Part shown: one piece after another, positions 1-5,583 of the stretch
How the letters are laid out: every line of letters starts with the position of its first letter
Position numbering within the stretch: the stretch's first letter is position 1
Source of the DNA: an uncultured Clostridia bacterium
Lineage (GTDB): Bacteria > Bacillota > Clostridia > Oscillospirales > Oscillospiraceae
Length of the DNA: 5,583 nucleotides
NCBI GenBank assembly: GCA_946060825.1
Contig: CAMGPO010000093.1
Location: 1-5,583 of the forward strand
Direction of reading: 5' to 3'
Notes under the pieces: generated by a model
The model's input: only the letters and a program-made list of their open reading frames with translations
What the model was told of the DNA's origin: nothing
Database searches by the model: none
Position numbers and translations under genes: made by a program

Positions 1-75
1 ATTTTTTCCAACCAATACGGCCTTCTGGGCCGCACCAAAACCGCAAAGGAGATGCTGCACCAATGGCAGAACTGA
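1..75 (+). CDS. cbiD: 3' end of probable CbiD, cobalt-precorrin-5B C1-methyltransferase (partial)
   Basis: An open frame enters from the left edge and encodes 24 residues before TGA at 73-75. The visible peptide begins IFSNQYGLLG and ends in a short amphipathic stretch with AKEML and the tail HQWQN. A hydrophobic strand followed by a 'YG-LLG' turn and a final helix fits my recollection of the CbiD C-terminus. CbiD is also the one ring-methylation enzyme of the anaerobic pathway that is otherwise missing from this cluster. CbiD adds the C1 methyl to the corrinoid ring after CbiG has opened the ring-A lactone. The frame overlaps the next gene by 13 bases, so it is very likely the preceding gene of the same operon. 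Only 24 residues are visible, so the identity rests mainly on context; another cobalamin gene such as cbiC cannot be excluded. Confidence 0.55.
   Translation: MFSNQYGLLGRTKTAKEMLHQWQN
45..51 (+). promoter_or_regulatory. Shine-Dalgarno site of cbiL
   Basis: AAAGGAG lies 11 bases before the ATG at 63, inside the last codons of the upstream gene. It supports the start at 63. An ATG at 52 directly after the site is in the upstream gene's frame and is too close to be a start. Confidence 0.7.
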
Positions 76-761
76 ACCATGGAACCTTCTATGGCGTTGG
101 CATCGGCCCCGGCGACCCGGAGCTGCTGACGCTGAAAGCGATCCGCATCCTGCGGGAGTGCCCGGTCATCGCCGCGCCCCGCACCGCCAGCGGCGAGATG
201 CTGGCTCTCGACATCGCCCGGCAGGCCGTCGGCCTTGACGGCAAGATTCTCCTGCCCATGGACTTCACCATGGACCGCGACCCGGCCAAACAGCACGCGG
301 CCCATGAGGTTGCCGCCGATCTGGCGGAGGAATACCTGCGGCAGGGGCAGGACGTGGCCATGCTGAACCTCGGCGACGTCTCCATCTATGCCACCTTCGG
401 CTATCTGCAGGAGATTCTGGAGCAGCGGGGCTACCGTACGGCCATGGTGCCCGGCGTGACCAGCTTCTGCGCCGTCGCCGCCCGGCTGAACACCGGCCTG
501 ACGGAGATGAACAAGCCCTTACATATCGTCCCGGCCGGCGGCGGCCCCCTTGCGGAGACGCTGGACCTGCCCGGAACCAAGATCCTGATGAAGTCGGGCC
601 GCCAGATCCCCCGGGTCGTGGAGACGCTGCGCAGCCATGGCTGCCTCAACAAGGCCGCCATGGTGCAGAACTGCGGCCTGCCGGACGAGACCGTCTACCG
701 GAACCTCGAAGACGTGCCGGACTCCGCCGGCTATTTCGCCACGATCATTGTGAAGGAGTGA
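63..761 (+). CDS. cbiL: CbiL/CobI, cobalt-factor II (precorrin-2) C20-methyltransferase
   Basis: This 232-residue cytosolic SAM-dependent tetrapyrrole methylase adds a methyl to C20 of cobalt-factor II, an early step of the corrin ring pathway. The fold's landmarks are in order. The N-terminal glycine-rich loop GVGIGPGDPELLT spans residues 11-23 and is followed by LKAIRIL. A 'cPVIAAPR' strand lies near 33-40. The SAM-pocket motif LGDVSIYATF spans about 103-112, VPGVTSF spans 129-135, LMKSGR lies near 175-180, and the closing strand is YFATIIVKE. Length matches the family (about 230 residues). GDPELLT followed by a 'P-I-AAPR' segment separates CbiL from the CbiF and CbiH paralogues downstream. 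The start is fixed by AAAGGAG at 45-51; the gene overlaps the upstream gene by 13 bases and ends 6 bases before cbiF. The cobalt-early substrate is inferred from cbiG downstream. Confidence 0.93.
   Translation: MAELNHGTFYGVGIGPGDPELLTLKAIRILRECPVIAAPRTASGEMLALDIARQAVGLDGKILLPMDFTMDRDPAKQHAAHEVAADLAEEYLRQGQDVAMLNLGDVSIYATFGYLQEILEQRGYRTAMVPGVTSFCAVAARLNTGLTEMNKPLHIVPAGGGPLAETLDLPGTKILMKSGRQIPRVVETLRSHGCLNKAAMVQNCGLPDETVYRNLEDVPDSAGYFATIIVKE
753..758 (+). promoter_or_regulatory. Shine-Dalgarno site of cbiF
   Basis: AAGGAG forms the last two sense codons (Lys-Glu) of cbiL and lies 9 bases before the ATG at 768. It chooses 768 over the ATG at 763, which is only 4 bases from the site and in a different frame. 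Confidence 0.75.
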
Positions 762-767
762 CATGAT

Positions 768-1523
768 ATGGTACATTTTGTGGGCGCAGGCCCCGGCGCG
801 CCGGATCTCATCACCCTCCGCGGGGCGGAGCTGCTCCGCACCGCCGACGTCATCATCTACGCGGGAAGCCTCGTCAACCCCGCCCTGCTGGGCATGGCAA
901 AGGCGGAGTGCCGTATCTATAACAGCGCCGAGATGACCCTCGAGCAGGTGCTGGCGGTCATGCGGGAGGCGGAGGCCGCCCACCAGACCACGGTGCGGCT
1001 CCACACCGGCGACCCCTGCCTCTACGGGGCCATCCGGGAGCAGATGGACGCCCTGGACGCGGAGGGCGTCGCCTATGACGACACCCCGGGCGTTTCCAGC
1101 TTCTGCGGCGCTGCCGCCGCCGTCAACGGGGAATACACCCTGCCCGGCGTCAGCCAGAGCGTCATCATCACCCGGCTGGCGGGCCGTACGCCGGTGCCCG
1201 AGCGGGAAAACCTGGCCTCCATGGCCTCCCACGGGGCCACCATGGTCATCTTCCTGTCCTCCGGGATGCTGGACCGGGTGCAGGCGGAGCTGCTGAAGGG
1301 CGCTTATACCACGGAGACCCCGGCGGCCATCGTCTACAAGGCCACCTGGCCCGAGGAAAAGGTGCTCCACTGCACCGTCGGCACCATCGCCCAGAGCGCG
1401 GCGGAGGCCGGCATCCGCAATACGGCCCTGGTGCTGGTGGGCGATTTCCTGCGCCCGACCTACGAGCGCAGCAAGCTCTACGACCCGGCCTTTACAACCG
1501 GCTTCCGGCAGGGTACCGTATGA
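768..1523 (+). CDS. cbiF: CbiF/CobM, cobalt-precorrin-4 C11-methyltransferase
   Basis: This 251-residue SAM-dependent tetrapyrrole methylase transfers a methyl to C11 of cobalt-precorrin-4. Family signatures are clear and in order: VHFVGAGPGAPDLITLRG at the N-terminus, IIYAGSLV at 29-36, HTGDPCLYGA at 79-88, TPGVSSF at 106-112, TLPGVSQSVIITR at 124-136, AGRTPVPE at 138-145, YKATWPEE at 190-197 and a C-terminal SKLYDPAFTTGFR. The AGSLV, AGRTPVPE and SKLYDP segments are specific to CbiF/CobM among the paralogues. Length is normal for the family. The start is set by AAGGAG at 753-758. The stop TGA at 1521-1523 overlaps the cbiG ATG at 1520 (ATGA), pointing to coupled translation. One mild oddity is YDDTPGVSSF (103-112), where related proteins usually have a hydrophobic residue rather than a second Asp before the Thr. 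Confidence 0.96.
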   Translation: MVHFVGAGPGAPDLITLRGAELLRTADVIIYAGSLVNPALLGMAKAECRIYNSAEMTLEQVLAVMREAEAAHQTTVRLHTGDPCLYGAIREQMDALDAEGVAYDDTPGVSSFCGAAAAVNGEYTLPGVSQSVIITRLAGRTPVPERENLASMASHGATMVIFLSSGMLDRVQAELLKGAYTTETPAAIVYKATWPEEKVLHCTVGTIAQSAAEAGIRNTALVLVGDFLRPTYERSKLYDPAFTTGFRQGTV

Positions 1524-2521
1524 AGCTCTGCTATCTGGCCTTTACCGGCCGGGGCATGGCCCTGGCCGAAACCCTTGCCGCCGAACTGGACGGTGAGGTG
1601 ATGCGCTGCGGCCAGCCGTTGAAGCTGGACGCGTGGACGGCAGCCCGGTTCCCGGAGGCCGACGGCCTCGTCTTTGTTGGGGCGGTGGGCATCGCCGTCC
1701 GGGCCATCGCGCCCCATGTCCGCAGCAAGACCAGCGACCCGGCGGTCGTGGCCGTGGACGAGTGCGGCCGCTTTGCCGTGCCGCTGCTGAGCGGCCACCT
1801 CGGCGGGGCCAACGATCTGGCCCGGAAGATCGCCAAGGCCTGCGGGGCCGTCCCCGTGATCACCACGGCCACGGATGCAAATGGCGTCTTTGCCGTGGAC
1901 GAGTGGGCGAAGCGGCAGAACTGTACGGTGGCGAACGCGGAGCGGATCAAGCTCGTCTCCGGCGCGCTGCTGGCAGGAAAGCCGGTGCGGGTGCGCAGCC
2001 CCTGGCCCATCGCGGGAGAACCGCCCGCCGGTATCATTCCGGTGGAAAACGGCCCCTGCGACGTGGCGCTGGACGTCTGCGGCGGGACGGAAGAGACTCT
2101 GCGCCTCGTGCCGAAGGTTGCAGTGCTGGGCGTCGGCTGCCGCCGCGGCATCTCCTGCGAGGCGCTGGAAGCGGCCTTCGCGGCCCTGCGCCAAAGGACC
2201 GGCCTCGCGGAATCCGCAATCTGCGCGGCGGCGACCATCGATCTGAAAAAGGACGAGACCGGTCTGCTCGAATTCTGCGAGCGCCGCGGCTGGCCCCTCC
2301 GCATCTACACGGCGGCGGAGCTGCAGACGGCGCAGGGGGCGTTCACGGCCTCGGAATTTGTGACCAGCGTGACCGGCGTGGACAACGTCTGCGAACGGGC
2401 CGCCGTGCTGGCGGCGGGAGACGGCGGAACGCTCCGCTGGAAAAAACAGGCGGGCGGCGGCGTGACCATGGCGGCTGCGCTCCGGCCCTTTGCACCAACT
2501 TGGAGGTGGCAGGATGAATAA
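1520..2521 (+). CDS. cbiG: CbiG, cobalt-precorrin-5A hydrolase
   Basis: This 333-residue cytosolic enzyme opens the ring-A delta-lactone of cobalt-precorrin-5A and releases the C20 carbon with its methyl as acetaldehyde. It is diagnostic of the anaerobic pathway. The N-terminal part carries LVFVGAVGIAVRAIAPHV (about 50-67), SKTSDPAVVAVDECGRFAVP (69-88), SGHLGGANDLA (91-101) and PVITTATDANGVFAVDEWA (112-130). A linker (about 155-195) leads to the C-terminal CbiG domain with VLGVGCRRG (202-210), TIDLKKDETGL (239-249), FTASEFVTSVTGVDNVCE (275-292) and a final GGGVTMAAA (312-320). Both domains and their order are as expected, and length is typical. The ATG is embedded in the cbiF stop. Only a weak site (CAGGG, 1509-1513) precedes it, so initiation probably depends on ribosomes terminating cbiF. 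The last codons (Trp-Arg-Trp) double as the cbiH ribosome-binding site. Confidence 0.95.
   Translation: MKLCYLAFTGRGMALAETLAAELDGEVMRCGQPLKLDAWTAARFPEADGLVFVGAVGIAVRAIAPHVRSKTSDPAVVAVDECGRFAVPLLSGHLGGANDLARKIAKACGAVPVITTATDANGVFAVDEWAKRQNCTVANAERIKLVSGALLAGKPVRVRSPWPIAGEPPAGIIPVENGPCDVALDVCGGTEETLRLVPKVAVLGVGCRRGISCEALEAAFAALRQRTGLAESAICAAATIDLKKDETGLLEFCERRGWPLRIYTAAELQTAQGAFTASEFVTSVTGVDNVCERAAVLAAGDGGTLRWKKQAGGGVTMAAALRPFAPTWRWQDE
2502..2506 (+). promoter_or_regulatory. Shine-Dalgarno site that decides the cbiH start
   Basis: GGAGG lies 7 bases before the ATG at 2514. It rules out the in-frame upstream TTG at 2490, which would place this site inside the coding region and add eight residues not expected before the MNNVFVVGLGPG start of the methylase fold. 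Confidence 0.8.
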
Positions 2522-3248
2522 CGTGTTTGTAGTCGGCCTCGGCCCCGGCGGCGAGGCTTTCCTGACGGGGCAGGCCCGGGCGGCCCTTGCATCGGCTGAG
2601 GTACTCTGCGGCTATACGGTCTATGTGGATCTGGTGAAGCCCCTGTTCCCGGACAAGGAGACCTTTACGACCCCGATGCGCAAGGAGCTGGACCGCTGCC
2701 GCTGGGCGCTGGAAACCGCGTCCCAGGGGCGGAGCGTGGCCCTCGTGTGCAGCGGCGACGCCGGCGTCTACGGCATGGCCGCGCCCCTTTTGGAGCTTGC
2801 GCCAGAGTTCCCCAACGTGGAGATCGAGATCGTGCCCGGTGTGACGGCGGCCCTCTCCGGGGCGGCGGCTCTGGGCGCGCCCATCGGCCACGACTTCTGC
2901 GTCGTCTCCCTCTCCGACCTGCTGACCCCCTGGGAGGTCATCGAAAAGCGGCTGCAGTGCGCGGCGGCGGGCGACTTCGCCCTCTGCCTCTACAATCCCA
3001 GCTCCCACAAGCGGGCGGACTACCTGCGCCGCGCCTGCGAGATTCTGCTGGCGGCGGGCAAGGATCCCGAGACCGTCTGCGGCTGGGTGCGCAACATTGG
3101 CCGGGAGGGCCAGACCTCCCATCTCTGCACCCTGGCGGAGCTGCGGGATGAGCAGGTGGATATGTTCACGACGGTCTTCGTCGGCAGCAGCACCACCCGC
3201 GAGATTGCGGGCCGGATGGTCACGCCCCGGGGGTACCGGGCGAAATGA
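2514..3248 (+). CDS. cbiH: CbiH/CobJ, cobalt-factor III (precorrin-3B) C17-methyltransferase
   Basis: This 244-residue SAM-dependent methylase adds the C17 methyl and drives the ring contraction that forms the ring-A lactone of cobalt-precorrin-4. Motifs in order are VFVVGLGPGGEAFLT (4-18), LCGYTVYVDLV (31-41), VCSGDAGVYGMA (78-89), IVPGVTAALSGAA (106-118), HDFCVVSLSDLLTPWEVI (126-143), FALCLYNPSSHKR (155-167), WVRNIGREGQ (191-200), MFTTVFVGSS (217-226) and a terminal MVTPRGY (235-241). HDFCVVSLSDLLTPW, YNPSS and TPRGY identify CbiH/CobJ rather than its paralogues. Length matches the simple single-domain form, so there is no C-terminal iron-sulfur extension of the kind known in the long CbiH60. 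It overlaps cbiG by 8 bases, and its stop overlaps the cbiJ start (ATGA). In the reaction order it works before CbiF and CbiG although its gene lies after them. Confidence 0.96.
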   Translation: MNNVFVVGLGPGGEAFLTGQARAALASAEVLCGYTVYVDLVKPLFPDKETFTTPMRKELDRCRWALETASQGRSVALVCSGDAGVYGMAAPLLELAPEFPNVEIEIVPGVTAALSGAAALGAPIGHDFCVVSLSDLLTPWEVIEKRLQCAAAGDFALCLYNPSSHKRADYLRRACEILLAAGKDPETVCGWVRNIGREGQTSHLCTLAELRDEQVDMFTTVFVGSSTTREIAGRMVTPRGYRAK

Positions 3249-3982
3249 GGGCGGTACTGTTCAGCGGCACCACCGAGGGGCGGCGGCTCTCCGCGGCCCT
3301 GGCGGAGCTGGGCGCGGCGGTGGAGGTCTGCGTGGCCACGGAATATGGCCGGGAGGAGCAGGGAGAGCTGCCCGGTGTCCGGGTGCATACAGGCCGCCTG
3401 GACACGGCAGGCATGGAGGCGATTTTACAGGGGGCCGATCTCTGCATCGACGCCACCCATCCCTATGCCACGGCGGTGACGGCCAACATCCGCGCCGCAG
3501 CGGAGGCCGCCGGGGTTCCGTACCGCCGGCTTTTGCGCCGTCCCAGCGTGCTGCCGGAGGGCAGCATCACGGCGGCGAACGCCCCGGAGGCCGCGAAGCG
3601 GCTGGCGGAGACCGAGGGGAACATCCTGCTGGCCACCGGGGCCAAGGAGCTTTCAGCCTTTGCCTTCTTAGGCGGAGCACGGCTCTATCCCAGAGTGCTG
3701 CCTCTGCGGGAGAGTCTGGAGGCCTGTGAGGCGGCGGGAATTCCCCACCGCAACATCATCGCCATGCAGGGGCCCTTCTCGCTGGCGCTGAATCTGGCGC
3801 TGATGCGGCAGTTTGACATCCGCTATCTGGTCACCAAGGACGGCGGCACGGCCGGCGGCTTCGGGGAAAAGGCGGAGGCGGCCCGGCAGGCCGGCGCAAC
3901 TTTGGTGGTCATCCGCCGTCCGGCGGACAGCGGTGAGGACTATGAGACGATTCTGGAGGATTGCAGGAGGCTGCTTCGATGA
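3245..3982 (+). CDS. cbiJ: CbiJ/CobK, cobalt-precorrin-6A reductase
   Basis: This 245-residue reductase uses a nicotinamide cofactor to reduce cobalt-precorrin-6A to cobalt-precorrin-6B, between CbiD and CbiET. Visible motifs are an N-terminal nucleotide-binding loop FSGTTEGRRL (6-15), LCIDATHPYATAVTANI (66-82), YRRLLRRP (93-100), ILLATGAKELSAF (127-139), PRVLP (149-153), RNIIAMQGPFS (169-179) and LVTKDGGTAGGFGEKAEAA (195-213). GTTEGR, DATHPYA, TGAKEL, MQGPFS and TKDGG-GGF-EK are the standard CobK/CbiJ blocks, and length is typical. The start codon sits in the cbiH stop (ATGA). The nearest purine run is GGGGG at 3229-3233, a poor ribosome-binding site at long spacing, so coupling to cbiH is likely. 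The substrate is called the cobalt form because of the CbiG-type pathway; whether NADH or NADPH is used cannot be told. Confidence 0.95.
   Translation: MRAVLFSGTTEGRRLSAALAELGAAVEVCVATEYGREEQGELPGVRVHTGRLDTAGMEAILQGADLCIDATHPYATAVTANIRAAAEAAGVPYRRLLRRPSVLPEGSITAANAPEAAKRLAETEGNILLATGAKELSAFAFLGGARLYPRVLPLRESLEACEAAGIPHRNIIAMQGPFSLALNLALMRQFDIRYLVTKDGGTAGGFGEKAEAARQAGATLVVIRRPADSGEDYETILEDCRRLLR
3965..3970 (+). promoter_or_regulatory. Shine-Dalgarno site that decides the cbiET start
   Basis: AGGAGG lies 8 bases before the ATG at 3979, inside the 3' end of cbiJ. It excludes the in-frame TTG at 3961, which precedes the site and would add six residues ahead of the MKVTLLGLGGG start typical of the family. 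Confidence 0.85.
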
Positions 3983-5172
3983 AGGTGACGCTTTTGGGAC
4001 TGGGCGGCGGAGCCGCCGGAACCTGGACGGAGGATGCACGGCTTGCGCTGGAACGGGCGGAGGCCGTGTTCGGCGCGCCCCGGTTGCTGGCCGGCCTGCC
4101 GGACATCGATGGACAGCGCCGCATCGCGGCCACCCGGCCCCGGGAAATCCTCGATGCGCTTTTGAATCTGAACTGTGAACGGGCCGCCGTGGTCTACAGC
4201 GGCGACACCGGCTTTTATTCCGGCGCACGGCTGCTGCTGCCGCTGCTGCGGGAGCAGGGGATCGAGGCGGAAGTGCTGCCCGGCCTTTCCAGCGTCCAGC
4301 TGCTCAGCGCCCGGCTGGGCCGTCCCTGGCAGGACTGGAAGCTGGTCTCGGCCCATGGCCTCGACTGCGACGCCGTGGAGGCGGTCATGGCGGGAAAACC
4401 CGTGTTTTTCCTGACCGGCGGTTCTCTTGGCCCGGCGGCCCTCTGCGGCCAGCTGGCGGCGGCGGGACTTGGCAATCTGCCGGTCACGGTGGGAGAAAAC
4501 CTCGCCGCTCCGGAGGAGCGGGTCGTGTCCGGCACGGCGGCGGAGTTTGCCGCAGAGAAATTTGCGCCCCTCAGCGTTCTGCTGGCGGAGGCTGCGCCCA
4601 CCATGCCCCGGCGGACGCCGGGCTGGCCCGACGGCTGGTTCCTGCGGGGGGCGGTGCCCATGACGAAGCAGGAGGTCCGGGCGGCGGCTCTCTCCAAGCT
4701 GGCCGTGGCCCCCGGCGAGACCTGCTGGGACGTGGGAGCCGGAACCGGCAGCGTCAGCGTGGAGCTGGCGGCCCTCTGCAGCCACGTCTATGCCGTCGAA
4801 TGTGAAGCCGAGGCCTGCGAATTGATCCGGCAGAACCGGGAGAAGTTTCACGCCTGGAATCTGACGGTGATCGAGGGCCGGGCCCCGGAGGCCCTGAACG
4901 ACCTGCCCGCCCCGGACGCCGTCTTTCTCGGCGGCACCAAGGGCGCTCTGGCTCCCATTGTGGACGCGGCCCTTGCCAAGAATCCCAAAGCGCGGCTCTG
5001 CATCAGCGCCATCGCCCTGGAAACCCTTTCCGCCGCGATCGAAACGCTGAGGGAACGGGGCATCGAGGCCGAGGTTACCCAGCTGGCAGTCAGCCGCACC
5101 CGCCCCGCCGGGAGCCTCCATCTGCTGACGGCCAACAATCCGATTTTTCTGATTACGGGGAACTGTCCATGA
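3979..5172 (+). CDS. cbiET: CbiET (CobL-like) fused cobalt-precorrin-7 C5-methyltransferase / cobalt-precorrin-6B C15-methyltransferase (decarboxylating)
   Basis: This 397-residue fusion joins two methyltransferases of different folds. Residues 1 to about 205 are the CbiE tetrapyrrole methylase: MKVTLLGLGGG at the N-terminus, AVFGAPRLL (29-37), VVYSGDTGFYSGARLLLPLL (71-90), VLPGLSSVQLLSARLG (99-114), VSAHG (123-127), VFFLTGG (142-148) and VGENL (171-175). Residues about 218-397 are the CbiT Rossmann methyltransferase: FLRGAVPMTKQEVRAAALSKL (221-241), SAM motif I WDVGAGTGSVSVELA (250-264), acidic motif YAVECEAEA (271-279), and DAVFLGGTKG (313-322). CbiT methylates C15 and decarboxylates the C12 acetate; CbiE methylates C5, giving cobalt-precorrin-8. 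The same domain order occurs in aerobic CobL, but CbiG in this operon points to the anaerobic pathway. It has ATGA overlaps with both neighbours and its own strong AGGAGG. An oddity is the CbiE loop reading GLGGG instead of G-x-GPG. Confidence 0.95.
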   Translation: MKVTLLGLGGGAAGTWTEDARLALERAEAVFGAPRLLAGLPDIDGQRRIAATRPREILDALLNLNCERAAVVYSGDTGFYSGARLLLPLLREQGIEAEVLPGLSSVQLLSARLGRPWQDWKLVSAHGLDCDAVEAVMAGKPVFFLTGGSLGPAALCGQLAAAGLGNLPVTVGENLAAPEERVVSGTAAEFAAEKFAPLSVLLAEAAPTMPRRTPGWPDGWFLRGAVPMTKQEVRAAALSKLAVAPGETCWDVGAGTGSVSVELAALCSHVYAVECEAEACELIRQNREKFHAWNLTVIEGRAPEALNDLPAPDAVFLGGTKGALAPIVDAALAKNPKARLCISAIALETLSAAIETLRERGIEAEVTQLAVSRTRPAGSLHLLTANNPIFLITGNCP

Positions 5173-5583
5173 TCGAAGTGATGCTCGCCGCGCCCCAGTC
5201 GGGCGGCGGCAAAACGGTGATGACCTGCGCTCTGCTGCGGGCCTTTCAGCGGCAGGGCCTGAACCCCTGCGCCTTCAAATGCGGCCCGGACTACATCGAC
5301 CCGATGTTCCACCGCGCTGCCCTCGGCGTGGACAGCCACAACCTCGATCTCTTTCTCTCCACCCCGGAGACGGCCCGGAGCCTCTACCGCCGCTACGCGG
5401 CGGGACACGGGGCGGCGGTCACGGAGGGTGTGATGGGTTTCTACGACGGCGTCGGCGGCACGACGGCGGAGGCCAGCGCCTGGCACGTGGCCGACACCCT
5501 GGACCTGCCGGTCCTGCTGGTGCTACGGCCCAAGGGGGCCAGCCTGACGCTGGCGGCCCAGGTGCGGGGATTGCGGGAATTCC
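5169..5583 (+). CDS. cbiA: CbiA/CobB, cobyrinate a,c-diamide synthase, N-terminal part (cut by window edge)
   Basis: The first 138 codons remain open to the right edge. The full enzyme (usually about 450 residues) uses ATP and glutamine to amidate the a and c carboxylates of cobyrinate. It has an N-terminal ATP-binding domain and a C-terminal class I glutamine amidotransferase domain. Only the former is present here. Visible are the P-loop APQSGGGKT (8-16), FKCGPDYIDPMFH (36-48) followed by SHNLDLF (56-62), TEGVMGFYDG (85-94) and a predicted strand LPVLLVLRPKGASLTLAA (113-130). CGPDYIDP and EGVMG-YDG are hallmarks of CbiA/CobB; hydrogenobyrinate synthase belongs to the same family, but the cbi context favours CbiA. 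The ATG lies in the cbiET stop (ATGA), preceded by a modest GGGGAA at 5157-5162. The step follows CbiC, which is not in the window. Confidence 0.93.
   Translation, partial: MIEVMLAAPQSGGGKTVMTCALLRAFQRQGLNPCAFKCGPDYIDPMFHRAALGVDSHNLDLFLSTPETARSLYRRYAAGHGAAVTEGVMGFYDGVGGTTAEASAWHVADTLDLPVLLVLRPKGASLTLAAQVRGLREF

Noticed and set aside
1..62. Cobalamin riboswitch or promoter ahead of cbiL
   Set aside because: This stretch is the coding 3' end of the preceding gene, with no room for a riboswitch; any such element should lie before the first gene of the operon, outside the window.
763..765. ATG between cbiL and cbiF as an alternative start
   Set aside because: It is out of frame with cbiF and only 4 bases from the ribosome-binding site.
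519..1370. 283-codon minus-strand open frame opposite cbiL and cbiF
   Set aside because: It spans the junction of two real genes on the other strand and shows no coherent motif; a composition artefact.
1478..2194. Minus-strand open frame opposite cbiG
   Set aside because: Gly/His/Arg/Gln-rich translation with no domain, antisense to a conserved gene and running past its start into cbiF.
2490..2513. TTG start giving an eight-residue longer CbiH
   Set aside because: The strong GGAGG lies after this TTG and 7 bases before the ATG at 2514, and the methylase fold begins directly after that ATG.
1633..2517. 294-codon plus-strand open frame within cbiG in another frame
   Set aside because: The Arg/Gly-rich, low-complexity translation is typical of a shifted reading of a GC-rich gene; cbiG itself carries all expected motifs.
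1511..3238. The same GGGTACCG word just before the cbiG and cbiJ starts (1511-1518 and 3231-3238)
   Set aside because: The distance to the start differs (1 versus 6 bases), the word encodes part of different proteins in each place, and two copies of an 8-mer in this composition are not evidence of a site.
3961..3978. TTG start giving a six-residue longer CbiET
   Set aside because: AGGAGG at 3965-3970 lies after it and correctly spaced for the ATG at 3979, which also forms an ATGA junction like the neighbouring genes.
3940..5121. 393-codon minus-strand open frame opposite cbiET
   Set aside because: It lies antisense to a well-recognised gene. Its translation is rich in Gly, Arg, Gln and His without any recognisable domain, as expected when G/C-rich third positions suppress stop codons on the opposite strand.

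Overview
The window is one uninterrupted run of plus-strand genes from an anaerobic (cobalt-early) cobalamin biosynthesis operon. The tail of a probable cbiD is followed by complete cbiL, cbiF, cbiG, cbiH, cbiJ and a fused cbiET, and then by the first 138 codons of cbiA, which is cut by the window edge. Nothing is encoded convincingly on the minus strand, and no RNA gene, mobile element, CRISPR array, riboswitch or terminator is visible. The only intergenic DNA between complete genes is 6 bases (762-767).

Organism: base composition is high in G+C (roughly two thirds by eye) with strong G/C preference at third codon positions (GCC, CTG, GGC). Shine-Dalgarno sites are strong where present (AAAGGAG, AAGGAG, AGGAGG). 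The CbiG/CbiD-type pathway, the CbiE-CbiT fusion and the protein wording resemble high-GC anaerobic Firmicutes such as gut Oscillospiraceae-type Clostridia. This assignment is inference; no taxonomic marker is present.

Layout: 1-75 cbiD 3' end; 63-761 cbiL; 768-1523 cbiF; 1520-2521 cbiG; 2514-3248 cbiH; 3245-3982 cbiJ; 3979-5172 cbiET; 5169-5583 cbiA 5' part. Four junctions are ATGA stop/start overlaps, two are longer overlaps (13 and 8 bases), and one is a 6-base gap. This is the arrangement expected of a single, translationally coupled transcript.

How the genes work together: CbiL methylates C20 of cobalt-factor II. CbiH methylates C17 and contracts the ring, and CbiF methylates C11. CbiG opens the ring-A lactone and expels the two-carbon fragment as acetaldehyde. 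CbiD methylates C1 and CbiJ reduces the macrocycle. CbiET methylates C5 and C15 and decarboxylates the C12 acetate, giving cobalt-precorrin-8. CbiA amidates the a and c side chains of cobyrinate. The one step missing between CbiET and CbiA is the CbiC methylmutase, which presumably lies outside the window, as do cobalt chelation, adenosylation, later amidation and nucleotide-loop assembly. I see no previously undescribed system; the notable points are the completeness of the block, its tight coupling, the CbiET fusion and a few residue-level variants.
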